A stretch of DNA of 64,000 bases. Origin: Solirubrobacter ginsenosidimutans (GTDB lineage Bacteria > Actinomycetota > Thermoleophilia > Solirubrobacterales > Solirubrobacteraceae). Within the stretch, counting starts at the first letter, position 1; every line of letters begins with the position of its first letter. The stretch spans positions 1-64,000 of the forward strand of contig NZ_JAPDOD010000014.1 in assembly GCF_027587205.1 (NCBI RefSeq), given 5' to 3'. Below, in pieces: positions 27,195 through 36,056 of this stretch. The notes beneath the pieces are model-generated. The model saw only the letters and a list, made by a program, of their open reading frames with translations, had not been told where the DNA came from and searched no databases. Both the position numbers and the translations under genes were made by a program.

Positions 27195-28088
27195 GTGGCA
27201 CACGTCGTCCTGCTCGCGGGGGGCACCGGAGGCGCGAAGCTCGCTCGCGGTCTGCGGGATGAACTCGGCCCCGACCTCACCGTCATCGCCAACACCGGCG
27301 ACGATCTCGAGATCTATGGGGCACACGTCAGCCCCGACCCGGATCTCGTCACCTTCTGGCTCGCCGACGCGATCGACGAGCGCGGCTGGGGTCTGGCCGG
27401 CGACACGTTCGCCGCGATGGACCAGCTGCGCGCGCTCGGCGAGGACGTCTGGTTCAACCTCGGCGACCGCGACCTCGCGATCGGCCTGCACCGCGCCGGG
27501 CGATTGGCTGCGGGAGCGCGGCTGACGCAGGCGATCGACGACCTGCGGCGCGCGTTCGGCGTGCCGTCGCGGGTGCTCGTCGCGACCGACGACCCGCTGC
27601 GGACGTGGATCACCGCCGGCGGCCGGGAGCGCGCCTTCCAGGAGTTCATGATCCGCGACCGCGCCGAGGGGCCGATCGAGGACGTCGAATACCGCGGCGA
27701 GGTCACCCCCGCTCCCGAGGCGGTGCAGGCGCTCAAAGACGCGGACACGATCATCATCGGCCCGTCGAACCCCGTGCTCTCGATCGACCCGATCCTCAGC
27801 GTGCTCCAGCACGAGCTCCACGCCGCCAAGGCGCCCGTCGTCGCCGTCTCCCCGCTCGTCCGCGGCGCCGTGCTCAAGGGCCCGACGGCCGACTGCCTGC
27901 GGTGGGCGGGGCGGACGCTCGACTCCGACGGGATCGTCGACCACTACGAGGGCCTGATCGACGCGCTGGTCGCCGATCAGCGCGCCGAGCACGTCCCCAC
28001 GCTTGAGACCGACGTCGGGCTCAACGATCCCGAGTCCCGCCGCCGCGTGGCGCGCGAGGTGCTCGAGTTCGCCGCCGCGCTAGCGTAA
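27195..28088 (+). CDS. cofD: 2-phospho-L-lactate transferase (F420 biosynthesis)
   Basis: 297 aa from GTG 27195. Transfers the phospholactyl (or phosphoenolpyruvyl, giving dehydro-F420-0) group onto the deazaflavin Fo. The family's opening LLAGGTGGAKLARGL and the segments ANTGDDLEIYGAHVSPDPD and GPSNPVLSIDPIL are clear. Also called FbiA. First gene of cofD-cofC-cofE, with 7 bp to the next. Confidence 0.96.
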   Translation: MAHVVLLAGGTGGAKLARGLRDELGPDLTVIANTGDDLEIYGAHVSPDPDLVTFWLADAIDERGWGLAGDTFAAMDQLRALGEDVWFNLGDRDLAIGLHRAGRLAAGARLTQAIDDLRRAFGVPSRVLVATDDPLRTWITAGGRERAFQEFMIRDRAEGPIEDVEYRGEVTPAPEAVQALKDADTIIIGPSNPVLSIDPILSVLQHELHAAKAPVVAVSPLVRGAVLKGPTADCLRWAGRTLDSDGIVDHYEGLIDALVADQRAEHVPTLETDVGLNDPESRRRVAREVLEFAAALA

Positions 28089-28095
28089 AACGCGG

Positions 28096-28725
28096 ATGCG
28101 GACGATCGCGGTCCTTCCCGTCAAGAGCTTCGGGCGCGCCAAGCAGCGGCTGACCGGCGGCTTCCCGGACCGTCCCGGGCTCGCGGCGGCGATGGTCGCC
28201 GACGTGCTCGACGCGCTCGCGCAGGTGCCCGAGCTCGACCAGGTGATCGTGGTCACCGCACAGGCCGTCAGCGCCGATCGCCGCGTGACGATCGTCCACG
28301 ATCCCGTCGAGGCGGGGCAATCGGCGGCCGCCGCGCGCGGGATCGAGGCCGCGCTCGAACGCGGCGCCGAGCGGGTGCTGCTGGTTCCCGGTGACTGCCC
28401 GACGCTGGACCCGCGCGAGGTCAGCGCGCTGCTCGCGATCCGCGCCGGCGTCGTGATCGTCCCCGACCGCCACGGCACCGGCACCAACTCGCTGCTGCTG
28501 ACGCCGCCGACCGTGATCGCGCCCGCGTTCGGCGAGGGCTCCTTCGCGCGCCATCGCGGCCTGGCCGAGGCGGCCGGCGCCTCGTTCCACGTCGCCCAGG
28601 CGGGCTCGCTCGAGCTCGACGTCGACACGCGCGACGACCTCGCGGCGCTGCGTCGCGCCCTCGGCGCGCGCCCCGGCGGCGCCGTCCGCACCCGCGCGCT
28701 GCTCGAGGAAGCCGCGGTTGCTTGA
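28096..28725 (+). CDS. cofC: 2-phospholactate/phosphoenolpyruvate guanylyltransferase
   Basis: 209 aa. Makes the GTP-activated phospholactate or phosphoenolpyruvate used by CofD. The nucleotidyltransferase core shows VLPVKSFGRAKQRL at the start and LLVPGDCPTLDP as the metal/GTP motif, then GTGTNSLLL and LDVDTRDDL. Also called FbiD in actinobacteria, where PEP is the reported substrate. Overlaps cofE by 8 bp. Confidence 0.94.
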   Translation: MRTIAVLPVKSFGRAKQRLTGGFPDRPGLAAAMVADVLDALAQVPELDQVIVVTAQAVSADRRVTIVHDPVEAGQSAAAARGIEAALERGAERVLLVPGDCPTLDPREVSALLAIRAGVVIVPDRHGTGTNSLLLTPPTVIAPAFGEGSFARHRGLAEAAGASFHVAQAGSLELDVDTRDDLAALRRALGARPGGAVRTRALLEEAAVA

Positions 28726-29446
28726 GCTCTCGGCGGTCCCGGGACTGCCTGAGATCCGGCCGGGCGACGATCTCGCGGCGCTGCTGTCTCAGGCCGCCGA
28801 GTTCTCCCCCACCGACGTCGTCGCGATCGCCCACAAGGTCATCTCCAAGGCCGAGGGCCGGATCGTCCGCCTCGCCGACGTGGTTCCCGGGCCGCGGGCG
28901 CTGGAGCTGGCGGCGGAGCACGCGAAGGATCCCCGCCTCCTCGAGGTGATCCTGTCGGAGTCGGCCGAGGTGGTCCGCGCCGACGCCGGCCGCCTGATCT
29001 GCCGCACCCGGCACGGGTTCGTCTGCGCCAACGCGGGTGTCGACGCCTCCAACGCGACGGAGCCGGACACGCTGGTGCTGCTCCCGCTCGACCCCGATGC
29101 GAGCGCGCGAGGCCTGCGCGCGGCGCTCCCCGGGCGGCCCGCGGTGATCGTCACGGACAGCTTCGGCCGCGCGTGGCGGCAGGGCCAGTGCGAGATCGCG
29201 ATCGGGATCGCCGGGCTGACGCCGCTGCAGGACTGGCGTGGACTGCCCGACATCGCCGGGCGGGAGATGCACGCGACGGTGATCGCGATCGCCGACGAGG
29301 CCGCCGCCGCGGCCGACCTCGTCCGCGCCAAGGACTCGCGCGAGCCCGCGGTCCGGATCCGAGGGCTCGGGCGACACGTCACCGCCGAGGACGGCCCCGG
29401 GGTCGCCGCGCTCGTGCGACGCGCCGAGGACGATCTCTTCCGCTGA
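28718..29446 (+). CDS. cofE: Coenzyme F420-0:L-glutamate ligase (single-domain)
   Basis: 242 aa from TTG 28718, overlapping cofC by 8 bp. The family start PGLPEIRPGDDL, AHKVISKAEGR, the DSFGRAWRQGQCEIAIGIAG core and a LVRAKDSREPAVRIRG region are present. Adds glutamate residues to F420-0 with GTP. The protein stops where mycobacterial FbiB continues into an FMN-binding nitroreductase-like domain, so this is the short, archaeal-like form. Confidence 0.94.
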   Translation: MLELSAVPGLPEIRPGDDLAALLSQAAEFSPTDVVAIAHKVISKAEGRIVRLADVVPGPRALELAAEHAKDPRLLEVILSESAEVVRADAGRLICRTRHGFVCANAGVDASNATEPDTLVLLPLDPDASARGLRAALPGRPAVIVTDSFGRAWRQGQCEIAIGIAGLTPLQDWRGLPDIAGREMHATVIAIADEAAAAADLVRAKDSREPAVRIRGLGRHVTAEDGPGVAALVRRAEDDLFR

Positions 29447-29665
29447 CGAAACTGTCAGAGCACTGACCGAACGCATCGCGTACGCAAGCCCGTCACAGGC
29501 CCTGGACCGGCCTGGATGCGTATGTCACGACCTGCAAGGCGCCGGAATGTCGCGTGACGGGGGCAGGTTCGGTAGTTGAAGCGACAAATCGTCACTGGTA
29601 CGGCTTAGTCGACGTACGGGCCCGGCTTCGCCGGCCCAAGCAGGCGATGTGGAGGACTCGTATTG

Positions 29666-30604
29666 ATGCGTGGCACTGATGGGGCCGGTTCGACCCGGCG
29701 AGTGCGGCTGCAGGCGACGGCGCTCGGCGCGATCGTCGCGGTGGACGGGATCGTCGCCTCGTTCCTCGGTGCGCCCGCGTGGCTCGCGGTTCTCTACGTC
29801 GTGCTCGGTTGCGCGCTCGCCTGGGCGAGGATCGCTTTCGCACGACCGCGACGAGGCGCCGCGCCCGAGCCGCCGCCGGCGGAGTCGCCCGCGGTCGCGA
29901 CGACGGCGGATGCCGGGGCGGCGGCGGCACGCCGCGCGATCGGCTACACGTGTGTCCCGAACACGTCCAACGGTGACCTGCGCGGGCACACGGAGGACGT
30001 GACCGCGTTCTGCGAGGAGCGCGGGCTCGCGCTGCAGACGGTCGTCCACGACGTCGAGTCCCCCGGACCGGAGAGCCGTCCCACCCTGGCGTGGGCGCTC
30101 GAGCAGATCGCCAAGCAGCAGGCCGAGGTGCTCGTCGTCCCGCGCCTGCGTGACCTCTCGTCCAACGTCGCCAACCTCGCCCCGCTCCTGCGCTGGTTCG
30201 AAAGCGATCAGCGGACGCTGATGGCGCTCGACCTCCAACTCGACACCTCCACCGAGGCCGGCCGGCTGGCGGCGGTCGCGATCGTCGGCGTCGGCGGGTG
30301 GGAGCACGAGCGGATCTCCGAGCGCACGCGCCGCGGGCTCGAAGCCGCACGCTCCCGCGGCGGCGCCCAGGGGCGCACGGCCGTCGCCGACATCCCCGAG
30401 CTGCAGGAGCGCATCGCGCGCTTGCGCGACGAGGGCATGACCCTGCAGGCGATCGCCGACGTCCTCAACGAGGAAGGCGTCCCGACCCTGCGGGGCGGCG
30501 CCATGTGGCGACCGTCGAGCGTGCAGCGCGCGACCGGCTACCGCAGACCCTCCGCCGCCACCCGCGGCATCGAGCTGCCCAAACTCAAGCCGCCCGAGAT
30601 CTAG
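29666..30604 (+). CDS. Membrane-anchored resolvase-like protein lacking the catalytic motif
   Basis: 312 aa from ATG 29666 (GGAGG at 29651-29655). Residues ~14-56 hold two hydrophobic segments. From ~90 to 225 a serine-recombinase fold is recognisable by its late half: DTSTEAGRLAAVAI, then HERISERTRRGLEAARSRGG. From ~235 there is a recombinase/HTH-like region (RDEGMTLQAIADVLNEEGVPTLRG). At the position where active enzymes have Y-x-R-V-S, this protein reads GYTCVPNTSNGD, so the nucleophilic serine context is lost. Probably a DNA-binding regulator or scaffold at the membrane, not a recombinase. Confidence 0.8.
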   Translation: MRGTDGAGSTRRVRLQATALGAIVAVDGIVASFLGAPAWLAVLYVVLGCALAWARIAFARPRRGAAPEPPPAESPAVATTADAGAAAARRAIGYTCVPNTSNGDLRGHTEDVTAFCEERGLALQTVVHDVESPGPESRPTLAWALEQIAKQQAEVLVVPRLRDLSSNVANLAPLLRWFESDQRTLMALDLQLDTSTEAGRLAAVAIVGVGGWEHERISERTRRGLEAARSRGGAQGRTAVADIPELQERIARLRDEGMTLQAIADVLNEEGVPTLRGGAMWRPSSVQRATGYRRPSAATRGIELPKLKPPEI

Positions 30605-30730
30605 ACGCTGACCGTTTACGCAATGGGACGGGAGTGGATTGACCGAGCTCCTTGCGCCCGGGGTCGCGTCCGTCGAACAATCGGCAGATGGCGCCCGAGA
30701 AAGAGCACCGGTGCAGCGAGAGCAAGGTTC

Positions 30731-30747
30731 GTCGTGCTGTACACGAC
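30731..30747. promoter_or_regulatory. Perfect inverted repeat upstream of the membrane propeller gene
   Basis: GTCGTG-CTGTA-CACGAC lies 40 bp before the GTG start at 30787. It has the size of a repressor operator; the bound protein is unknown. Confidence 0.3.
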
Positions 30748-30786
30748 TAACGCTTCTCTCGTTGTCCGAGGATTAGGACGCCGCGG

Positions 30787-32118
30787 GTGAGCGATCACGA
30801 CGATCGCCTCTGGGCCCGCCGCACCGACGCTGCAAGGGTGCAGCGCGCTTGGACGGAGGGCGGACCGGCGCCGAGTGAGCGGCACCGTGACACGGGCGCC
30901 GGGCCTGTCCGGCGGCACGACACGACAGCGGGCGGGGAGCCCGGTCGGGAGCTGGCGCGGTGGGATGCGACGCCGGTCGATATCCGGCCCGCCGCGCCCG
31001 CCCGCCGCGAGCCCTTGATCGCGCCGGGCAGGTCGCGGCCGCTCGGCGGCGTCGCGGTTGCCCCGGCCCACACGCGACCCACGGACGGCCACACCGCGCC
31101 CGTCCACCCGCGACCTCCGGGCGGAAATGCCTTCCGCCGGCCGCGGGTCGCAGTCGAGCACGAAGATGTCCCCGGGCCGGACGTCGCAGCCGAGCCCAAG
31201 GCGCGGACGTCGTCCACGCTCTTCGCCGCTATCGGGGTCGTGATCGTGCTCAGCGTCGTCGCGGTCTTGCTGATCCCTCGCTCGCCGGGCACCCCCGCGA
31301 TGACCGTGTTCCGGGTCCCGGCTCAGCCGACCGGGCTGGTGTCCGCGGGCGGGGAGCTCTGGGTCGCCGCGCCCGCCGCGGGCGCGGTGTGGGTGCTCGA
31401 CGAGGCGTCGGGAAGGCCCGCCGGGCCCGCGCTGAAGCTCGACGGCACGCCCGCGCGGGTCGTGCTCGAGCCGTCGTTCGCGTGGATCGCCGACACCGAG
31501 CACAGCGCCGTCGTGCGCGCGTCGCGGGAGGACCCGACCACGCGGCGCACGTACGAGGCGGGGCCCGACCTGTCCGACTTGACCGTCCTCGGCGGCACCG
31601 TCTGGACCGCGAGCTCCGCGGACGGCACCGTGCGCGCGCTGGAACCGAGCGGCCGCCGGCACGTGCTGCGGGTCGGGGCGCGGCCGATCGCCCTCGCGGG
31701 CGACGGGCGACGCCTGGTCGCGCTCGACGCCGCCGGGACGCTCGTCCGCATCGACCCGGACACCAAGCGTCCGCAGGGTGCGGCGATCGATCTCGGAGGC
31801 GAGCCGGTCGACGTGGCCCTGACCGGCGACGTCGCGTGGGTCGCGGACGCGCGCGCCGGCACCGTGCGCGCCGTCGATCTGGACAGCGGCAGCGGGGACG
31901 CGCCGGTCGACGTCGGGCGCGGCCCGATCGCCATCGCGGCCGACGAGCAGGGCGTCTACGTCCTCACCCGCGGCGACCGCACGCTCGTGCACCTCGGCCT
32001 CGACGGCCGGGTGCGCGACCGGCTCACCCTCCCATCCTCACCCACGGCGCTCGCCCTCGATCCGCGGCACGTCTGGATCGCCGCGGGCACCAACGACGTG
32101 ATCCGCGTCGATCGCTAG
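30787..32118 (+). CDS. Single-pass membrane protein with extracytoplasmic YncE-like beta-propeller
   Basis: 443 aa from GTG 30787. Residues 1-140 are a charged, proline-rich cytoplasmic region, ~143-163 a membrane helix (TLFAAIGVVIVLSVVAVLLIP), and ~170-443 consecutive blades with motifs such as GGELWVAAP, GGTVWTASSADGTV, GDVAWVADARAGTV. It resembles the propeller of the Ser/Thr kinase at 4893 without the kinase. The TAG stop (32116-32118) is formed by the first bases of the repeat element. Confidence 0.8.
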   Translation: MSDHDDRLWARRTDAARVQRAWTEGGPAPSERHRDTGAGPVRRHDTTAGGEPGRELARWDATPVDIRPAAPARREPLIAPGRSRPLGGVAVAPAHTRPTDGHTAPVHPRPPGGNAFRRPRVAVEHEDVPGPDVAAEPKARTSSTLFAAIGVVIVLSVVAVLLIPRSPGTPAMTVFRVPAQPTGLVSAGGELWVAAPAAGAVWVLDEASGRPAGPALKLDGTPARVVLEPSFAWIADTEHSAVVRASREDPTTRRTYEAGPDLSDLTVLGGTVWTASSADGTVRALEPSGRRHVLRVGARPIALAGDGRRLVALDAAGTLVRIDPDTKRPQGAAIDLGGEPVDVALTGDVAWVADARAGTVRAVDLDSGSGDAPVDVGRGPIAIAADEQGVYVLTRGDRTLVHLGLDGRVRDRLTLPSSPTALALDPRHVWIAAGTNDVIRVDR

Positions 32119-32606
32119 AGGGACGAACGTCAACTGCTCCGAGTGGGGAGGGGGCGGTTTCGTGGTGCCAACCGTTCCGGGCTGTCGTGAGTCGGCGTGG
32201 TGGCCGGCCTTCCCACCCCACTCCGCCCCGAGACTGACCGTCAAGGTACGGGCCACGGAGACAGAGAGCGCGTTCTCACGCGCGCCGATCACTCCGCGGC
32301 GGGGGGTGCGGCACGAGAGCTGCCTCTCAGGAAGTTCTCGTTCCGCACCCCCATCAACGCGCCAGCTCGAACAGTGCGAACCTGATCGAAACCCGCGGTC
32401 AGGCCCTCAAACGCCCACGGCCGACCACAGCGACCAGGACACGGCGTGTGCGGGACACACTCTCAATGCCACGCCCGTAACTGTCGGTATCCCGGCACGG
32501 CCAACCGAGGCAACAGAGCCGAGCCGCGAGGCGGACTCACGGCAGGCAGCAACGGAGGGCGAGCCACTCCGCCTCCCCCACCCGGCGCAGTTGACGTTCG
32601 TCCCTC
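32116..32606. repeat. Dispersed structured intergenic element, copy 1 (491 bp)
   Basis: Related along most of its length to 53579-53951. Its ends are a perfect 20-bp inverted repeat, GAGGGACGAACGTCAACTGC at 32118-32137 and the complement at 32587-32606. It contains two hairpins shared with copy 2: GCGCGT-TCTC-ACGCGC (32268-32283) and a longer one with GGGGGTGCGG (32302-32311) pairing with CCGCACCCCC (32343-32352) plus an inner ACGAGA/TCTCGT. About 118 bp near its right end are absent from copy 2. It supplies the stop codon of the left gene and lies between tail-to-tail genes. No consistent reading frame is conserved. Confidence 0.85.
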
Positions 32607-32621
32607 GTCCGGATCAGCGCA

Positions 32622-33608
32622 CTAACGCTCGCTGAGGCGGGTCACGGTCCCGCCGCGCGCATCGACCACCCAGGCGCTCCCCTCACCCACCGCGAGCGAG
32701 GTCGGGAAGCCGCCGATCCGCGACAGGTGCTCGAACGTCCCGGTCTGCGGCGCGATCGCCCACACGTCGCCGCGCACGGTGTCGAGCACGAGCACGCCGT
32801 CCTGCGTGACGGCCAGCGCGCCCGGCGAGCCGCCGACCTTGATCGGCGCGCCCTGGCGGCGGCCGTTGCTCGCGGAGAGCCGCGTGACGGTGCCGTCGCC
32901 GCGGTTGGCCACCCACACCGAGCCGTGGCCGACCGCGATGTCCTGCGGGTCGCGCCCGACGGGGATTCGCCGGCCGATCACGACGTCCTCGCGCGGATCG
33001 ATGCGCGAGACGGTCCCGTCGCCCGAGTTGACGACCCAGACGGAGCCGGCGCCGACCGTCAGCGCCGTGGGGAAGCTGCCCGTGCGCACGGGCTGGCCGA
33101 GCACGCGGTTGGAGACCGGGTCGATGCGCGTGACGGTTCCCGCCAGCCCGTTCGTGACCCACGTCCCCTCCGTGCTCACGGCGATGTCGACCGCCTCGGC
33201 GCCGACCTTGATCTGGCGACCGCTGCCCGGGATGAGCGGGTCGAACCGGGTGACGGTGTCGTCACCCGCGTTGGCGGTCCACACCGAGCCGTGGCCGACC
33301 GCCAGCCGCAGTGGCGAGGAGCCGGTCGCGTGGACCGCGGGAGCCTGCGTGACATCGCGCGAGTCGAGCGCCACGACGCGGTTGTCGCGGCCGCTGACCA
33401 CCCACACGGTCGACCCGTCGACGGCGACGTCGGTCGGCTGATGCCCGGCGGGCAGCTTCTCGCCGTCCACCGCCACGTGCGACTCGCGCGTGAGCAGCAC
33501 CGCGACCGCGGGCGCGAGCAGGAACACCGCCAACACGACACCCGCCGCCGCGATCGCCCACCGTGGCAGGCCCTGCGAGGCGCGAGGACGATCCGCGAGC
33601 GCTGACAT
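32622..33608 (-). CDS. Membrane-anchored YncE-like beta-propeller protein, 328 aa
   Basis: From ATG 33608, overlapping the stop of the upstream trypsin-like gene (ATGA). A short cytoplasmic start, one membrane helix (~17-40, AIAAAGVVLAVFLLAPAVAVLL), then about six or seven blades with the repeat V-[WA]-V-N-x-x-D-x-T-V-[ST]-R-[IL] (GSVWVVNSGDGTVSRID, GSVWVANRGDGTVTRLS). Same propeller type as 30787 and the kinase at 4893. Co-transcribed with the extracytoplasmic protease, so the two may act together on the outer face of the membrane. Confidence 0.82.
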   Translation of the reverse strand: MSALADRPRASQGLPRWAIAAAGVVLAVFLLAPAVAVLLTRESHVAVDGEKLPAGHQPTDVAVDGSTVWVVSGRDNRVVALDSRDVTQAPAVHATGSSPLRLAVGHGSVWTANAGDDTVTRFDPLIPGSGRQIKVGAEAVDIAVSTEGTWVTNGLAGTVTRIDPVSNRVLGQPVRTGSFPTALTVGAGSVWVVNSGDGTVSRIDPREDVVIGRRIPVGRDPQDIAVGHGSVWVANRGDGTVTRLSASNGRRQGAPIKVGGSPGALAVTQDGVLVLDTVRGDVWAIAPQTGTFEHLSRIGGFPTSLAVGEGSAWVVDARGGTVTRLSER

Positions 33609-34468
33609 CAGCCGTCCATCCCTTCCGTCCCGGGGAGCCGCGTCGGGGCGACGGGCACGTTGAATCTCGCATCGCTGAGCCGATACGCGGGATGCATCTC
33701 CCGCGCGTAGGCGTCCTGGTCGCCGACGCAGCGATATTGCTGCGCCCAGCCGACGTAGACGCTGCGGGTGCCCGGCTGCAGCTGTGCCAGCCGGAGGCGG
33801 ATGTCGGCCCAGGGCACGGTCACCGCCGGCCCGTCGAGCCGCGGCGCGTTCATCGCCTGCGCCATGCCCACGAGCCGCCCGGCCTCGTCGACGACGGGGC
33901 CGCCCGAGATCTCCGGCACCAGCGGGGAATCGAGCGGGATGCCGGTGGTCGGCAGCGGGATCCCGCCGGAGGAGATCGGCGCCTTGGCGGTTGCGCGCAC
34001 CGGGATGCTCGCGAGCGCCGCGGCCTCGGCGTCCGGGTTCGTGTGGCGGCGCCCCAGCGAGCGCAGCAGCTGGCCGTTCGCGGCGCCGGGCGGCGCGGTG
34101 GGTAGTGGGGCGAGCCCCGGGATGCGCGGGTAGACCTCGAGCACCGCCAGGTCGTCGCAGGGCGCGCGCGCCACGATCCGGCCGTGCAACACGCCGAGCC
34201 CGGTCGCGAGCTTGAGCGAACGGGCACCCCAGACGGTGTGCGCGGCGGTGAGCACGAGCCCGCGCTGTCCGTCGATCACGAATCCGGAACCGAGCACGCG
34301 ATCGCCGCCGATCCGTGACTCGACCCCGACCACCGCGAAGTCCATGCGCTCCTGCGCGTTCACGCGGGGCGCAGCGGAGCTGGGCGAGCCGCCGCCGCAT
34401 CCGCTCGTCGCAACCGCCGCGCAACCCACTGCCACGGCGACACGGGCCATCATCGGAGACCGGTCCAT
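33608..34468 (-). CDS. Trypsin-like serine protease, putative lipoprotein
   Basis: 286 aa from ATG 34468. The N-terminus has a short hydrophobic signal ending in an ATSGC lipobox-like site (Cys24). The catalytic triad is visible: His in LTAAHTV, Asp in CDDLAVLEV, Ser in EISGGPVVDE. The domain is chymotrypsin-like with no PDZ domain. Likely exported and lipid-anchored. Coupled to the propeller gene downstream; divergent from the Sco1 gene. Confidence 0.82.
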   Translation of the reverse strand: MDRSPMMARVAVAVGCAAVATSGCGGGSPSSAAPRVNAQERMDFAVVGVESRIGGDRVLGSGFVIDGQRGLVLTAAHTVWGARSLKLATGLGVLHGRIVARAPCDDLAVLEVYPRIPGLAPLPTAPPGAANGQLLRSLGRRHTNPDAEAAALASIPVRATAKAPISSGGIPLPTTGIPLDSPLVPEISGGPVVDEAGRLVGMAQAMNAPRLDGPAVTVPWADIRLRLAQLQPGTRSVYVGWAQQYRCVGDQDAYAREMHPAYRLSDARFNVPVAPTRLPGTEGMDG

Positions 34469-34651
34469 CGAGCCGATCCTATGGCGGTCTTGGTGGCGCG
34501 AACAAGCTCCCCGAAGGGTTCGGGATGCCCGTTTGCTGACCGTTGCTTGCGTATACGTCGGCCCGATCGCGTGCCCGCCCCGGCGTGGTGTTCGATTTCT
34601 TACCGCCAGGCTCTTTGCGGCTGGGCGCCGGCGATAGATCTGGGCCGTCCC

Positions 34652-35497
34652 GTGGCACTTCTCGACCGCACCGACGACCCCGAGCAGGCCCCGCCAAAAG
34701 GAGCAGCGCCGATCCGGCGGCTCGCCCTCGTGGCGTTGATGTGCCTCGTGCTCGGCGGCATCGGCGGCGTGTTCGCCGCGACCGCCACGCGGCCGGAGCC
34801 CGCGGCGGCGCGGTTCATCCCCCCGCGCCAGCAGGCCTACGACTTCTCGCTGCGCAACCAGGACGGCAGGCGCACGAGCCTCGCGGACGGGCGCGGGAAG
34901 GTGATCGCGATGACGTTCATCTACGCGACCTGTCGCGACCTCTGCCCGGCCGAGGGCAGCGACATCGCCCAGGCGATGCGCATGGTCGGCGGGCGCGGGG
35001 TCGAGGCGTACGTGATCAGCGTCGACCCGATCGGCGACACCCCACAACGGGTGCGGGACTGGCTCAACCGGCGCGCGTTTCCCGCCGGCGCCGGGCAGTA
35101 CCTGATCGGCACCCGCGACGAGCTGCGGCCGGTGTGGATCCACTACGGCATCGCGCCGCTGCAGGCCTCGCGCAAGGAGGCCGAGGCGGCCGCCGCGGGC
35201 GCCGACGCGTTCTTCACCGCCAATCCGCAGTACAACCAGCCGCAGACGCAGCCGTTCCACTACGAGGTGCCGCCCCAGCCGACGACGACCCCGTCCGGCG
35301 CCGACGACGCCTACCCCGACCCGGCGGACCTCGCCTACCGCGGCCGGGCCCGGCATGTGGCGGGCTGGGACTTCGAGCACTCCGCGTACGTGCTGCTGAT
35401 CGACAAGCACGGGACGCAGCGGCTCGGAATTCCGTTCGAGGCGCTGGAACCGCGGTCGCTCGCGCGCGACCTGCGCGCGCTGCTCGCGGAGCCCTAG
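34652..35497 (+). CDS. SCO1/SenC family copper chaperone-like thioredoxin-fold protein
   Basis: 281 aa from GTG 34652. One N-terminal membrane helix (LALVALMCLVLGGIGGVFA, residues ~30-48) anchors a thioredoxin-fold domain with the copper-binding Cys94-x3-Cys98 (ATCRDLCP) and a C-terminal His243 (FEHSAYVLLIDKHG). Sco proteins deliver copper to cytochrome oxidase or act as thiol redox proteins. An insertion of ~60 residues rich in N, Q, P and T lies between the fold's core and the histidine, longer than usual. No oxidase genes are adjacent. Confidence 0.88.
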   Translation: MALLDRTDDPEQAPPKGAAPIRRLALVALMCLVLGGIGGVFAATATRPEPAAARFIPPRQQAYDFSLRNQDGRRTSLADGRGKVIAMTFIYATCRDLCPAEGSDIAQAMRMVGGRGVEAYVISVDPIGDTPQRVRDWLNRRAFPAGAGQYLIGTRDELRPVWIHYGIAPLQASRKEAEAAAAGADAFFTANPQYNQPQTQPFHYEVPPQPTTTPSGADDAYPDPADLAYRGRARHVAGWDFEHSAYVLLIDKHGTQRLGIPFEALEPRSLARDLRALLAEP

Positions 35498-35508
35498 GAA
35501 CGTTCGAA

Positions 35509-35543
35509 CCGCGACCCGCCGGCGTTCCTCCGGCGAGCCGCGG
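35509..35543 (+). terminator. Hairpin after the Sco1-like gene
   Basis: CCGCG (35509-35513) pairs with CGCGG (35539-35543), and inside it GCCGG (35518-35522) pairs with CCGGC (35530-35534). It starts 11 bp past the stop. Confidence 0.5.
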
Positions 35544-36056
35544 TCGAGTGGCTCCGCTCGATGATGGCCGGGTTTCGCCAGGGGATAGCGACCCAGCGGG
35601 GGTGATGTGAGCGGAGCGTCGCGGCTATAGGGATTGGGGCCGCGAAGGTGGAGTCGATCGGGGCGGCGGCGATGACGGGCGGTGCGGGTGCAGACGGGTC
35701 GACGGCGGCGGGCGACAGTGGCGCGACGGTGGTCACATCCGCCGTGCCGGCCCGCCGGCCGTCCTCCACACGCGAGCAGCTCGCAGGGCTCCCCAGCCCA
35801 CTGTGCCCGCCCGCTCCGTCTTCGTCCGGGTCCGTGGCCGAACCCACACCACCCGTCATCGCCGGCGCACCCAGCAGCTCAGCCGCGGGCGCCGGACTCC
35901 GGAGGGCGGCGAACGCCGTCGGGTCGAGCGCGGGGAACAGGCTGCGTGGCCGCATCGGTCATCGCTGCCATTCCCCTTCGCGGCGCGTGAAAAGGCCTTG
36001 CGCGCCGCGTATACGCAAGTTTCGGTCAGGAAACCGGCGCTTGGAACAGTGCCTTT
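35544..36056. other. Stretch without a confident gene; possible degraded minus-strand ORF
   Basis: A minus-strand frame (start 35955, ending 35494) encodes an A/P/S-rich product beginning MRPRSLFPALDPTAF. A better-placed start (ATG 35965, with AAGGGG about 10 nt upstream) runs only 27 codons before a stop in another frame. This could be a frameshifted small gene. Plus-strand frames here look random. The palindrome-like CGTATACGCAA lies at 36008-36018. Confidence 0.3.

Noticed and set aside
32162..32635. Open frame inside element copy 1 (and 53626-53952 in copy 2) starting with similar residues
   Set aside because: The shared protein-like stretches are in different frames relative to their starts in the two copies; the net insertions are not multiples of three. 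Coding is not conserved, only nucleotides.
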